The notes under the pieces are model-generated. The model searched no databases. It saw only the letters and a program-made list of their open reading frames with translations, and had not been told where the DNA came from. Both the position numbers and the translations under genes were made by a program. This document shows positions 1 to 8,382 of a stretch of 54,117 nt of DNA, piece by piece (position 1 is the first letter of the stretch; the number at the start of each line of letters is the position of its first letter). Origin of the DNA: Brevibacillus porteri (lineage in GTDB: Bacteria > Bacillota > Bacilli > Brevibacillales > Brevibacillaceae); NCBI RefSeq assembly GCF_003013475.1, contig NZ_PXZO01000036.1:1-54117 (forward strand), written 5' to 3'.

Positions 1-14
1 TATTCTAAGGGGTG

Positions 15-30
15 CACTTCACTTGAAGTG
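15..30. repeat. 16-bp inverted repeat downstream of recG
   Basis: CACTTCA and TGAAGTG flank a 2-bp centre just after the recG stop codon. It may be an operator for the next gene in the operon (outside the window) or a small hairpin. No T-run follows, so a terminator is unlikely. Confidence 0.4.
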
Positions 31-45
31 GGAAGGCTTCCTTTC

Positions 46-2100
46 CTAATCGAAGACGACACCGTCCAGCACGCCCTCATTCTTTAAATAGTCACGCAGC
101 CAATGATACTTTTCGTCGCGCCAGAAAGAGTCCTCTGCTACCAGCTTGACAGTCTCCTGTCTAGCTACCTCCAGCGCTTTGTAATCACTTAATAAATCAG
201 CGACTTTAAACTCCGGCAAGCCGCTCTGCTTTGTCCCGAAAAAATCACCCGGTCCGCGCAATTCTAAATCGCGCTGCGATAGCTCAAATCCATCCGTCGT
301 CTCGCACATGACACGCATCCGCTCTTTTCCAATCTCGGATTTCGGATCGGCGATCAACACACAATACGACTGTTCAGAGCCACGTCCTACCCGCCCACGC
401 AACTGGTGAAGCTGAGCAAGACCAAACCGCTCCGCATCATAAATGACCATATAGGTGGCATTCGGCACATTCACACCGACCTCTACGACCGTTGTACTGA
501 CCAGGACAGCATGCTCTGCCGCCAGAAAGGCTTGCATGACTGCATCCTTTTCCTTCGCTGGCAGTCGCCCATGCATCAGACCTACGCCGAATTCTGGGAA
601 AATGTGTGTGAGCTGAGCATGTACATCAATCGCATTTTGCACATCGAGCTTTTCCGACTCCTCAATGAGCGGACAAATCACATACGCTTGTCGTCCTTTG
701 CGCAGTTCATCCCGCATTTGCTCCAACACAGCCGGAAACTGATCGTGCTTTTTCCATGTCGTCTCAATCGGTTTGCGCCCCGCAGGCATTTGATCAATCG
801 TCGAGACGTCCATGTCGCCAAATGCCGTAATTGCTAGTGTTCTCGGAATTGGTGTTGCAGTCATAAACAAGACATCAGGTGACAAGCCTTTATTCCGTAA
901 AATTCGCCGTTGCTCCACGCCGAATCGGTGCTGCTCGTCCGTAATCACGAGACCTAGACGGGAGAAAAAGACATCCTCTTGAATGAGCGCATGGGTACCA
1001 ACCACGACATCGATTAACCCCATTTGCAGAGAGCCGATGACTTCACGTCTACGTTTCGCCGTCAGCGAGCCAGACAAGAGCGCGACCTGAATGCCATAAT
1101 CGGACAAAAGCTTCGTCAACGACTGCACATGCTGCTCGGCGAGAATCTCCGTCGGTACCATCAGCGCTCCCTGATAACCTGCTTTCACCGCAGCAATCAG
1201 CGCGATAGCAGCTACGACCGTTTTTCCCGAGCCTACGTCCCCTTGCAGCAGCCGATTCATCGCATGAGGTGCCCGCATGTCGTCCAATATTTCTTTTACC
1301 ACTCTTTTCTGCGCATCCGTCAGCGGGAACGGTAGACCTTTGACAAATTCCCGTACCTCTTCCATCGGAATCGTCAAAGCAACGCCTTCCGTTTGCTGTC
1401 GATTAATCTTGCGCAGTGTTTGCATCTTCAGCTGGAATAAGAAAAGCTCCTCGAACATAATCCGTCGCCGCGCTTGACGACCATCTTCCGCATTTTCCGG
1501 AAAATGAATCGAATGAAAGGCATGCATCCGCGGCATCAGTCGGTAGCGCTCCACAATATCCGCAGGTAGGATCTCAGGAATCTCCTTGCCGTATTGACGC
1601 AACGCCAGTTGAATGGTTTTGCGCAGCAGTGTATGCGTCACATCGCCACCAAGTGGATAGACAGGGGCGAGCTCGCCTCGTTTTGTCGCACGTTCGGAGT
1701 CTACTTCTGTCATTTCGCTCACAGTGATTTGTAGCTTGTGCTTGTCCCATTTTCCTGTGACGAGTATTTCCTTGCCGGGCGACAGCCTGCTTTTGACAAA
1801 CGTCTGATTGAACCAGACAGCCGTCACCACGACACGATCCATGACAACCTTGACCGAAAGTCGTGATTTTCTTTTTCCATAAAAACGAACAGAGGGTTCG
1901 CCGTACACCGTACCTGCCAGCGTGACCCTCTCTCCGTCTTTTACTTCTGTCAAATCGCGCACACGGTAATCTTCATAGCGAGACGGGAAATACTCCAGCA
2001 AATCACCAATGCTGTTGATTCCCAGTCCTGCAAATGCCTTCGCCCGCTCTTCCCCTACCCCGTGCAAAAGGGAGACGGGCGATTGATATCCACCAGCCAT
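46..2100 (-). CDS. recG: ATP-dependent DNA helicase RecG
   Basis: Superfamily-2 helicase that remodels stalled replication forks and branch-migrates Holliday junctions in the cytoplasm. The 684 residues match the family length (about 680). An N-terminal wedge/OB-fold region spans roughly 1-250. The Walker A motif GDVGSGKT is at 287-294 and the DEQH box at 388-391, followed by a helicase C domain with GRVGRG. The ATG lies one base after the sdaAA stop codon, so the two are probably translationally coupled. recG ends the conserved fakA-sdaAB-sdaAA-recG order seen in B. subtilis. The assignment is certain. Confidence 0.98.
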   Translation of the reverse strand: MAGGYQSPVSLLHGVGEERAKAFAGLGINSIGDLLEYFPSRYEDYRVRDLTEVKDGERVTLAGTVYGEPSVRFYGKRKSRLSVKVVMDRVVVTAVWFNQTFVKSRLSPGKEILVTGKWDKHKLQITVSEMTEVDSERATKRGELAPVYPLGGDVTHTLLRKTIQLALRQYGKEIPEILPADIVERYRLMPRMHAFHSIHFPENAEDGRQARRRIMFEELFLFQLKMQTLRKINRQQTEGVALTIPMEEVREFVKGLPFPLTDAQKRVVKEILDDMRAPHAMNRLLQGDVGSGKTVVAAIALIAAVKAGYQGALMVPTEILAEQHVQSLTKLLSDYGIQVALLSGSLTAKRRREVIGSLQMGLIDVVVGTHALIQEDVFFSRLGLVITDEQHRFGVEQRRILRNKGLSPDVLFMTATPIPRTLAITAFGDMDVSTIDQMPAGRKPIETTWKKHDQFPAVLEQMRDELRKGRQAYVICPLIEESEKLDVQNAIDVHAQLTHIFPEFGVGLMHGRLPAKEKDAVMQAFLAAEHAVLVSTTVVEVGVNVPNATYMVIYDAERFGLAQLHQLRGRVGRGSEQSYCVLIADPKSEIGKERMRVMCETTDGFELSQRDLELRGPGDFFGTKQSGLPEFKVADLLSDYKALEVARQETVKLVAEDSFWRDEKYHWLRDYLKNEGVLDGVVFD

Positions 2101-2101
2101 C

Positions 2102-2998
2102 TTACTTCTCCATCCGTACGCCGAACACTTTGGCTTCGATCATGCGGCCCGTTTGCGTGGCAGCAAGACCACCCTGTGCCGTTTCCTTCAGAGTAGTCGG
2201 CATGGCGCAACCGATTCGGTACATGGCATCGATGACTTCATCTGTCGGGATTACGCTCTTGATGCCTGCCATTGCCATATCTGCGGCTACCGTGGCAATC
2301 GCTGCTCCCATCGCATTTCGTTTGACACATGGTACTTCAACCAGTCCGGCTACGGGGTCACAGACCAGACCGAGCATATTTTTCAATGCGATCGCCACTG
2401 CTTGGGCAGATTCCTCAGGCGTACCGCCAGCCATTTCTACAATCGCCGCAGCAGCCATAGCCGTTGCAGAGCCCACCTCTGCCTGGCAACCACCTGCAGC
2501 ACCCGAAATGAATGCGTTATTGGCAATGCAATACCCGATAGCGCCTGCTGTGAACAAATAATTGACCATATCCTCACGGGTCGGCTGCAGCTTGTCAGAT
2601 ACGGCAAACAACGTCCCTGGTACAATGCCGCATGCTCCTGCTGTCGGTGTTGCGACAATCGTACCCATTGCAGCATTTACTTCGTTAACCGCCACAGACA
2701 TCGAAACGGCATTCAAAAGTGTGGGTCCAGACAAAAACGTCTTGGTCTCCATATATGTTTGCAGCTTCTTCGCATCGCCGCCCGTCAACCCGCTATGCGA
2801 GCGAATATCTTCAGTAAGCCCGCGACGCACTGCTTTTTCCATCACATCGAGGTTGGCGTACATATCTTGCATAATGGCATCCCGACTACGCTGGGAAACT
2901 TCCATTTCTGCTTCAATCATCACCTCGGAGATCTTCTTCCCCTGGGATTCGGCCAACTCAACTAGTTCAGCCACATTACGAAACATCTGGTTGTTCAC
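2102..2998 (-). CDS. sdaAA: L-serine dehydratase, iron-sulfur-dependent, alpha subunit
   Basis: Catalytic subunit of the [4Fe-4S] L-serine deaminase, which converts serine to pyruvate and ammonia. Its 298 residues match the alpha chain of split Bacillus-type enzymes. The glycine-rich core has the conserved stretches TPTAGACGI and GAAGGCQAEVG and cysteines expected to ligate the cluster, including those in ACGI and LVCDPV. It lies 26 bp downstream of sdaAB and directly upstream of recG. The two-subunit arrangement distinguishes it from the fused proteobacterial SdaA. Confidence 0.95.
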   Translation of the reverse strand: MNNQMFRNVAELVELAESQGKKISEVMIEAEMEVSQRSRDAIMQDMYANLDVMEKAVRRGLTEDIRSHSGLTGGDAKKLQTYMETKTFLSGPTLLNAVSMSVAVNEVNAAMGTIVATPTAGACGIVPGTLFAVSDKLQPTREDMVNYLFTAGAIGYCIANNAFISGAAGGCQAEVGSATAMAAAAIVEMAGGTPEESAQAVAIALKNMLGLVCDPVAGLVEVPCVKRNAMGAAIATVAADMAMAGIKSVIPTDEVIDAMYRIGCAMPTTLKETAQGGLAATQTGRMIEAKVFGVRMEK

Positions 2999-3024
2999 TC
3001 CTCTAATCCTGCTCGTCCTTTTGC

Positions 3025-3690
3025 TTAGTTCAATGCGAGCAGGGATACGTCAAAGATATGGGGGATTTGACGGATTTCCTCTAGGACTTCCGGGGAGATC
3101 GTCGAATCCGTTTCGATTGCCATCAAAGCACGCGAACCGCGTGTGTGTCGAGACACTTCCATGAGCCCCACATTAATGTTGTGCTGGGTCAGCACCTTTG
3201 CCACAGCCGCAATCATCCCAAAGCGATCCTCATGCAAGACCAAGAGCGTCGGTGTATCGAAGCCCAACTGAAAGGAAAACCCGTTCACTTCCAACACTTC
3301 GATCTTTCCGCCACCAATGGAAACACCAACGATTTCAATCTGTTGCTCATCATCAGACAGCTTGATCCGCGCGGTGTTCGGGTGCTCTGTCAAAACGTCA
3401 GAAGTGGTCAACTCCACTTCCATGCCAGCTTTTTCTGCAATCACCAACGAATTTTTCAGACGCAAATCCGACGTGTCAAAGTCAAGAATTCCTGCAACGG
3501 TCGCCACATCAGAACCATGTCCTTGATACGTTTTTGCAAATGAGCCGTAAAAAACAATTTCTGCTCGCAAAGGCATTCTGCCAAACAGCTTGCGAGCCAC
3601 ACGACCGATACGGGCTGCACCCGCCGTATGGGAGCTAGATGGCCCAACCATGATTGGACCGATAATATCAAATACGCTTTTGTACTTCAA
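3025..3690 (-). CDS. sdaAB: L-serine dehydratase, iron-sulfur-dependent, beta subunit
   Basis: Beta subunit of the serine deaminase, partner of the following SdaAA. The N-terminal part carries the conserved GPSSSHTAGAARIGR substrate-binding stretch. The C-terminal ~70 residues form an ACT-like domain with the LMEVSRHTRGSRALM pattern. The longest ORF begins at 3738, but I place the start at a TTG at 3690: an AGGAGGAG sequence lies 6-7 bases upstream, and the resulting 221-residue protein begins LKYKSVFDIIGP, matching the B. subtilis start region. A 13-bp palindrome lies upstream at 3803-3815. Confidence 0.94.
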   Translation of the reverse strand: MKYKSVFDIIGPIMVGPSSSHTAGAARIGRVARKLFGRMPLRAEIVFYGSFAKTYQGHGSDVATVAGILDFDTSDLRLKNSLVIAEKAGMEVELTTSDVLTEHPNTARIKLSDDEQQIEIVGVSIGGGKIEVLEVNGFSFQLGFDTPTLLVLHEDRFGMIAAVAKVLTQHNINVGLMEVSRHTRGSRALMAIETDSTISPEVLEEIRQIPHIFDVSLLALN

Positions 3691-3802
3691 CCGGTTCTCC
3701 TCCTGAATCACAAGGGGTGGGGCAAGATTCACTTTCATTGTATCCTACAGCCTTTGAAAGCGCTACAGAGGAAACTGTACGTAAAGCAATCATAACCGAT
3801 TT

Positions 3803-3815
3803 ATGTTGACAACAT
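3803..3815. promoter_or_regulatory. 13-bp palindrome upstream of sdaAB
   Basis: ATGTTG-A-CAACAT is a perfect inverted repeat about 113 bp upstream of the sdaAB start, in the AT-rich gap after the orphan gene. It is the size of a dimeric-repressor operator. Nothing identifies the binding protein. Confidence 0.35.
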
Positions 3816-3854
3816 GCGGTCAAATCAGGCTATATGAAAAAACTCCCTCTGAAA

Positions 3855-4307
3855 TTATTTCTTTGGAAGTGAAATTAGGAATACCTTTACGGGATCTAGT
3901 TCTCGATCGAAATCTGCAAATCCATCATGATACGAAAAATGAAGAAACTCGTTAATGATTAGTTCAAGCTGATCAATGATTTCAATCTTTCCGCTAAAGG
4001 GGAGTCTTTCATGAACCTGAGAGATAAGATTAAATTTTAGTCGCGAAGCCTGCCAATCGAACCAAACATATAACAGCATTCCATGATCACTATTTGATTT
4101 TAAAATTTGCTGTTTTCTATTCTCTATTACTTTATGGAAAAAGTTCATAAAATCAGAAACTGTGAATTGACTAGCTAACTGCTTACTTAAAGAAATAGAC
4201 CACATATTAGCAGAAATTTCTTTATTCAAATCATCTTTATGACCGCCAATAAATAGAGAGTCATACACAATATCCTCCAACTCGATAAGGAAATCATCCT
4301 TATTCAC
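3855..4307 (-). CDS. Hypothetical protein, AT-rich orphan
   Basis: I do not recognise a family. The longest frame starts at 4331, but GGGGGAGG lies 5 bases before a GTG at 4307, which gives 150 residues beginning with an acidic MNKDDFLIELEDIV stretch. The protein is soluble, without signal peptide or membrane segment, and rich in Phe, Leu, Ile and Asp. The size and composition resemble small immunity or antitoxin-type proteins, but that is only an impression. The base composition is clearly more AT-rich than the flanking genes, and it sits between degV and sdaAB, which are usually not separated, suggesting acquisition. Confidence 0.7.
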   Translation of the reverse strand: MNKDDFLIELEDIVYDSLFIGGHKDDLNKEISANMWSISLSKQLASQFTVSDFMNFFHKVIENRKQQILKSNSDHGMLLYVWFDWQASRLKFNLISQVHERLPFSGKIEIIDQLELIINEFLHFSYHDGFADFDRELDPVKVFLISLPKK

Positions 4308-4333
4308 CAGAACCTCCCCCTTGTTTTTCACGT

Positions 4334-4365
4334 ATAAAAAAGAAGCCCCCTACCTCAGGGAAGCT
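4334..4365 (-). terminator. Rho-independent terminator after degV
   Basis: On the minus strand AGCTTCC pairs with GGGGGCT (two G-U pairs), followed by six T residues. It lies just past the degV stop codon and overlaps the region upstream of the orphan gene. Confidence 0.7.
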
Positions 4366-4386
4366 CCTCTCCATATCATATATGCC

Positions 4387-5244
4387 TTACTTATCTTTTA
4401 CCATGACGATCCCAAGTAGACCTGGACCTGTATGCGTACCGATCACGGGACCAATCTGTTCCAACCAAGAGTCCGTTACCGAAAACTCTTGCTTGAGTCG
4501 CTCCAAGAGCTCAGCCGCTTGATCTGGAACACTGCTGTGCAGCACAGCGATTTTCACAGGCTCGCCTTTCGCATACTCTTGCAAAGCTTCAAATACGCGA
4601 TTCAGAGCTTTCTTCGTCCCTCGTACCTTGTCAAAAGCAGACACGTACCCAGCAGTATCCAGTGTCAAAATCGGCTTGATATTCAAGAGCGAACCGATGA
4701 CAGCAGATGCTCTGCCAATCCGACCGCCTTTTTGCAGGAACTCCAGTGTATCCACAATAAAGTATACCTGCACCTCATCCAAATAACGATCAATCTGATC
4801 CAGAATTTGCTCTTTGTTGTTGCCTGCTTGTGCGGCTTTGGCAGCCTCCACGCAGATCATTCCATGAACAAACGAAGCTTTGCGAGAATCGATCACCGTA
4901 ATGTCTATATTTTCATCCAACATCGACTTGGCGATCATCGCTGATTGATACGTACCCGATAAGGAACCCGATAAGAGTATGGCAATGATTTGCACGTCCT
5001 TGCCATAGTTCTCATAGATCGCTTTGTATGCTTCGGCAAATTCAAGCGGAGACGGCTGCGAGGTCGTCGGCATCACGCTCGATTGCTTCAGCTTATCGAA
5101 AAACTCCGAAGACGAGATAGTGACTGCGTCCACATACGTTTCCGCCCCAAACATGATTTTCAACGGGACGGCCACGATCCCCAATGACTGCCTCACAGAC
5201 GCATCGATATCAGACGCGCTGTCGGTAAGAATCACAATTGGCAT
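4387..5244 (-). CDS. DegV family protein, fatty-acid-binding FakB-type
   Basis: DegV/FakB proteins bind a fatty acid and present its carboxylate to the kinase FakA, giving acyl-phosphate for phospholipid synthesis. The 285 residues match the family. Diagnostic motifs are ILTDSASDI at the N-terminus, LSGSLSGTYQSA near residue 90, IDSRKAS near 120, and DTLEFLQKGGRIG near 165. The C-terminal HTGPGLLGIV contains the conserved HxGPG. The gene lies 47 bp downstream of a fakA homologue, so the two probably act together. The ligand preference cannot be read from sequence. Confidence 0.93.
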   Translation of the reverse strand: MPIVILTDSASDIDASVRQSLGIVAVPLKIMFGAETYVDAVTISSSEFFDKLKQSSVMPTTSQPSPLEFAEAYKAIYENYGKDVQIIAILLSGSLSGTYQSAMIAKSMLDENIDITVIDSRKASFVHGMICVEAAKAAQAGNNKEQILDQIDRYLDEVQVYFIVDTLEFLQKGGRIGRASAVIGSLLNIKPILTLDTAGYVSAFDKVRGTKKALNRVFEALQEYAKGEPVKIAVLHSSVPDQAAELLERLKQEFSVTDSWLEQIGPVIGTHTGPGLLGIVMVKDK

Positions 5245-5291
5245 TCTCGATCGCTCCTCTCCCTATTCATTCGTGTTCAAAAGGTTGGCTT

Positions 5292-6998
5292 TTACTCGAC
5301 AGAAAAAATGAATGGATACAACGGTTGACCGCCTGCCTGGATCTCTACTTCCACATCCGCGTACGCATCAGACAAAGCTTTTTCTAAAGCATGAGCCTGA
5401 TCTTCTGTCGCATCTTCTCCTAAGAATATCGTAATGATTTCGGAGTCTTCATCCACCATTCCCAAGAGCAGCGTCGTTGCGCAAGCTAGCAAGTCGGGGC
5501 CTGCTGTGACGATTTCTTTCTCAGCCATGCCGATAAAATCGCCTTCTTTGATTTGTACCTCACCCATTTGCGTGTCGCGAACCGCGTGCGTCACCATACC
5601 TGTTTTCACCTGGGCAATTGCCTTGGTCATCGCTTGCACGTTCGTTTCCGATTCAACATCTGTACGGAAGCTGACCAGTGCTGCTAATCCCTGCGGAATG
5701 CTCTTCGTCGGTATGACAGATACAGGAACTTCAGCAAGCTCGGATGCCTGCTGTGCTGCCATGATGATATTGCTGTTGTTTGGCAGGATGATGATGTGCT
5801 GGGCATTCAGTCCTGCGATAGCCTTCATGAAGTCCTCTGTGCTCGGGTTCATCGTTTGACCGCCCTCTACTACCACATGCACACCCATACTGCGCAAAAT
5901 TGTAGCGATTCCCTCACCAGCAGCTACCGCGATCAATCCGTATGGAAGCAACTCTGTAGCAGGTTTAGCAACTGTTTCTGGCTTCGCCTGTCCTTTGTTC
6001 TCTTCCGCTTTTAGAATGTTCGCATGCTGCTCGCGCATGTTTTCTATCTTCAGTCGATGCAGGCTGCCGAATTGCTGAGCGTATTGCAATACGCTGCCCG
6101 GATGCTCTGCATGAATATGTACCTTGACGACTTCATCATCAGAGACGACCAGTAGTGAATCGCCCATCGTATCCAGATGGTTGCGGAACAGCGCTTCTGA
6201 GAACGACTTTTTGTTCGGCTCGGTGCTATGCGCGACATGAACCATAAACTCCGTACAGTACCCGTACGTGATGTCTTCTGTTTTCATGTGGATTTGTGCA
6301 TTATGCTGCTCAGAAATGAGCTTGTCCAGCTCTTCCTGACCGATTCTAAGTACCGAACGCTCACGATCGGCGGATAGCTCTTCCCCGCGCAATGCTCGCA
6401 AAAACCCTTCATAAATAAACAAGAGACCTTGTCCACCAGAGTCGACTACGCCCACTTCTTTTAGAACAGGTAGCATTTCCGGCGTACGCAACAGCGTAGA
6501 TTGCGCCTGCTCGTATGTTTTTTCCATGACAGAGATAATATCATCTGACGTGCGCGCTGCACGCACAGCCATCTCCGCCGCTTCACGGGCAACAGTCAAA
6601 ATCGTGCCTTCTACCGGCTTCATCACTGCCTGATACGCAGAGTCAACACCAGCTTTCAAGGCATCGGCAAACTGACGGGCGTTAACCTCATCTTTTCCAT
6701 TGACTGATTTGCTGAAGCCGCGGAATAACTGGGACAAAATCACGCCGGAGTTACCGCGCGCGCCCATTAACAGACCTTTTGCCAAAGCAGTTGCCGATTC
6801 AGTAATTCGGGGGGATTCTTTTCGAGTCAGCTCCTCCACACCGGAAGAGAAAGTCAAATTCATGTTTGTCCCCGTATCGCCATCCGGCACAGGAAAGACG
6901 TTTAATCCATCCACTACTCTGACGTTGTCGGATAAAAGGTTCGCCCCCAGGTAAACCATCCGGCTAAACAGCACGCCATCTAGACGCGTATGTACCAA
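5292..6998 (-). CDS. fakA: Fatty acid kinase subunit FakA (DAK2 domain, YloV)
   Basis: ATP-dependent kinase that phosphorylates FakB-bound fatty acids. An N-terminal DhaL/DAK2 domain covers about the first 200 residues, with VFPVPDGDTGTNM as the metal/ATP-binding aspartate motif and GARGNSGVILSQ as the nucleotide loop. A middle linker and a C-terminal YloV-type domain with FLGEDATEDQA follow. The long frame starts at 7046, inside the preceding gene, so I choose a TTG at 6998 with AAGGAGG 8 bases upstream, giving 568 residues. It is 13 bp after asp23 and upstream of degV. Confidence 0.94.
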   Translation of the reverse strand: MVHTRLDGVLFSRMVYLGANLLSDNVRVVDGLNVFPVPDGDTGTNMNLTFSSGVEELTRKESPRITESATALAKGLLMGARGNSGVILSQLFRGFSKSVNGKDEVNARQFADALKAGVDSAYQAVMKPVEGTILTVAREAAEMAVRAARTSDDIISVMEKTYEQAQSTLLRTPEMLPVLKEVGVVDSGGQGLLFIYEGFLRALRGEELSADRERSVLRIGQEELDKLISEQHNAQIHMKTEDITYGYCTEFMVHVAHSTEPNKKSFSEALFRNHLDTMGDSLLVVSDDEVVKVHIHAEHPGSVLQYAQQFGSLHRLKIENMREQHANILKAEENKGQAKPETVAKPATELLPYGLIAVAAGEGIATILRSMGVHVVVEGGQTMNPSTEDFMKAIAGLNAQHIIILPNNSNIIMAAQQASELAEVPVSVIPTKSIPQGLAALVSFRTDVESETNVQAMTKAIAQVKTGMVTHAVRDTQMGEVQIKEGDFIGMAEKEIVTAGPDLLACATTLLLGMVDEDSEIITIFLGEDATEDQAHALEKALSDAYADVEVEIQAGGQPLYPFIFSVE

Positions 6999-7011
6999 CT
7001 GATGTTCCTCC

Positions 7012-7377
7012 TTACATATCCCTGTCTGTACGAACTCCCTGCACAAAAATATTAACAGCAGTCACATCAATGCCTACTGTTTGCTCCAAGGTATATCGAA
7101 CACGGCGTTGAACGTTGCCTGCCACCTCAGAAATTTTTACGCCATAGCTGACGATAATGTGCATGTCCAATACTACTTCGCCATTTGTGTTATGAACGAC
7201 GACACCTTTGCTCAGGTTGTCTCTTCCTAACAGTTCAGCGATTCCATCTTTCAACGCTTTGCGAGAAGCCATGCCCACAAGTCCAAAAACTTCCATGGCC
7301 GCGCCGCCAGCGATCCGTGCGATCACGTCTTCTGTAACATCGATCTTTCCTAGCGATGTATTCATTTCCACTGTCAT
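7012..7377 (-). CDS. Asp23/Gls24 family envelope stress response protein (YloU)
   Basis: This 121-residue protein has the Asp23 pattern: an N-terminal GKIDVTEDVIARIAGGAAMEV, a central GVVVHNTNGEVVLDMHIIV beta region, and a C-terminal VRYTLEQTVGIDVTAVNIFV. Family members associate with the membrane or envelope in Gram-positive bacteria, and the molecular role is not well fixed. The ATG at 7377 has GAGGAGGAG upstream. The yloU-fakA pairing is conserved in Bacillales, and the gene diverges from rpmB across a 248-bp gap. Confidence 0.92.
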   Translation of the reverse strand: MTVEMNTSLGKIDVTEDVIARIAGGAAMEVFGLVGMASRKALKDGIAELLGRDNLSKGVVVHNTNGEVVLDMHIIVSYGVKISEVAGNVQRRVRYTLEQTVGIDVTAVNIFVQGVRTDRDM

Positions 7378-7536
7378 GCAAGGACTCCTCCTCTGTTAAA
7401 CAGCTTGACCGTCATAGGTAAGCGTAACCATGCTTCCTTACAATTCTACACTAACACAAAAGAGAAATGAAGCGTTTTGTCGATCCTATCAGCCCTACGA
7501 GAAAGACTAGGTAAATCATGTTGTCAAGTATTGCAA

Positions 7537-7563
7537 TTGACAGCAATGTTGTGCTAATATAGT
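7537..7563 (+). promoter_or_regulatory. Candidate rpmB promoter
   Basis: TTGACA at 7537-7542 and TATAGT at 7558-7563 are close to sigma-A consensus. The spacer is only 15 bp, shorter than optimal. It lies 63 bp before the rpmB start. Confidence 0.55.
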
Positions 7564-7625
7564 CGAGTATTTGTATTTCCCACAAAGGAAATCCCGTTTA
7601 TATGTAACAAGGGAGGTGGATTGTA

Positions 7626-7814
7626 ATGGCACGTCGTTGCTTTGTAACAGGTAAATCTGCTAAAGCTGGAAACGCTCGCTCCCACTCCATGCGCGCAACT
7701 CGCCGCACTTGGGGTGTCAACGTACAAAAAGTGCGCATTCTCGTAAATGGAAAACCGAAGCGCGTTTATGTAAGTACTCGAGCACTGAAATCCGGTCTCG
7801 TAACTCGCGTATAG
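7626..7814 (+). CDS. rpmB: 50S ribosomal protein L28
   Basis: Structural protein of the large ribosomal subunit. The 62 residues match the family length and begin [10 protein letters not shown], followed by the basic [14 protein letters not shown] region. Only one cysteine is present (position 5), so this copy does not look like the four-cysteine zinc form. The start has GGGAGGTG upstream, the gene has its own promoter, and a strong terminator follows 15 bp after the stop codon. Its place between spoVM and yloU is conserved in Bacillales. Confidence 0.98.
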   Translation: MARRCFVTGKSAKAGNARSHSMRATRRTWGVNVQKVRILVNGKPKRVYVSTRALKSGLVTRV

Positions 7815-7828
7815 TTGATCTCAGCTAT

Positions 7829-7858
7829 GCGAAAAAAAGCACCCTCGAGGTGCTTTTT
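7829..7858. terminator. Bidirectional terminator between rpmB and spoVM
   Basis: AAAAAAAGCACC, loop CTCGA, GGTGCTTTTTT. T-runs on both strands allow it to stop rpmB (+) and spoVM (-) transcripts. Confidence 0.9.
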
Positions 7859-7912
7859 TGCATTTCTCCCGTTTCTCCACTCTTCTCCCTAAGGAGGCTC
7901 GGGGCCGAAAGT

Positions 7913-7996
7913 TCATTTTTTCTTGTTGAACGCCTCGATGATGCCCCGAATCATGCCACCCAGGAACTTCGGCAACTTGATGGTGTAAAACCGCAT
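7913..7996 (-). CDS. spoVM: Stage V sporulation protein M (27 aa)
   Basis: SpoVM is an amphipathic peptide that recognises the convex forespore membrane and anchors SpoIVA for coat and cortex assembly. The 27 codons read MRFYTIKLPKFLGG followed by MIRGIIEAFNKKK, which closely matches B. subtilis SpoVM (MKFYTIKLPKFLGG...). GAGGAGGGG lies 4 bases before the ATG. It follows a 57-codon membrane gene by 23 bp, so the two probably form a dicistron. The region upstream of that gene (8264-8294) contains weak CATATA and GATACATG elements, faintly like a sigma-E promoter but with imperfect spacing. Confidence 0.93.
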   Translation of the reverse strand: MRFYTIKLPKFLGGMIRGIIEAFNKKK

Positions 7997-8019
7997 GCTA
8001 CCCCTCCTCACCGAAATTA

Positions 8020-8193
8020 CTACACACGATACAAATACACGCCGGCCCCTATGAGTGCTAATGCCAATAGGCTATACCAAACCCACGGAGGTGCCCAATA
8101 CAGGAAAATGGTGATTCCCCCGACAGCCAACGCAACCCCGAGAACACGTCGCAAGGCGCCCCCCTGTCGCAGGCGATAGGAGCGCAATCCCAT
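8020..8193 (-). CDS. Small membrane protein co-transcribed with spoVM (57 aa)
   Basis: A 57-codon frame with an ideal AAGGAGGTG ribosome binding site 9 bases before its ATG. It has a basic N-terminus (MGLRSYRLRQ...RR), then two hydrophobic stretches at about 18-32 and 36-54 separated by WAPPWVW. It is therefore predicted to be a two-pass or hairpin inner-membrane protein. I do not recognise a named family. It lies 23 bp upstream of spoVM on the same strand with no terminator between them, which suggests mother-cell expression and a possible link to the forespore membrane. That role is inference. Confidence 0.8.
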   Translation of the reverse strand: MGLRSYRLRQGGALRRVLGVALAVGGITIFLYWAPPWVWYSLLALALIGAGVYLYRV

Positions 8194-8304
8194 TTCGCGT
8201 AAGCACCTCCTTTAGGTGTTCTCAAAAACGTGCATATTACATCATATTCTGCTGTCGGATAAACATGTATCCTGCCACCTGAAAAAAGTATATGTCTAAG
8301 AAGT

Positions 8305-8339
8305 AAAAAATCAGGCAACGGAACTCGCTGCCTGATTAC
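8305..8339 (-). terminator. Terminator after thiT
   Basis: On the minus strand AATCAGGCA and TGCCTGATT form a 9-bp stem around an 11-nt loop, followed by a T-run. It separates thiT from the spoVM dicistron. Confidence 0.88.
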
Positions 8340-8382
8340 ATTATGTGGATAGTTTGTACTTGATACCGATTTTTCCTGTTTC

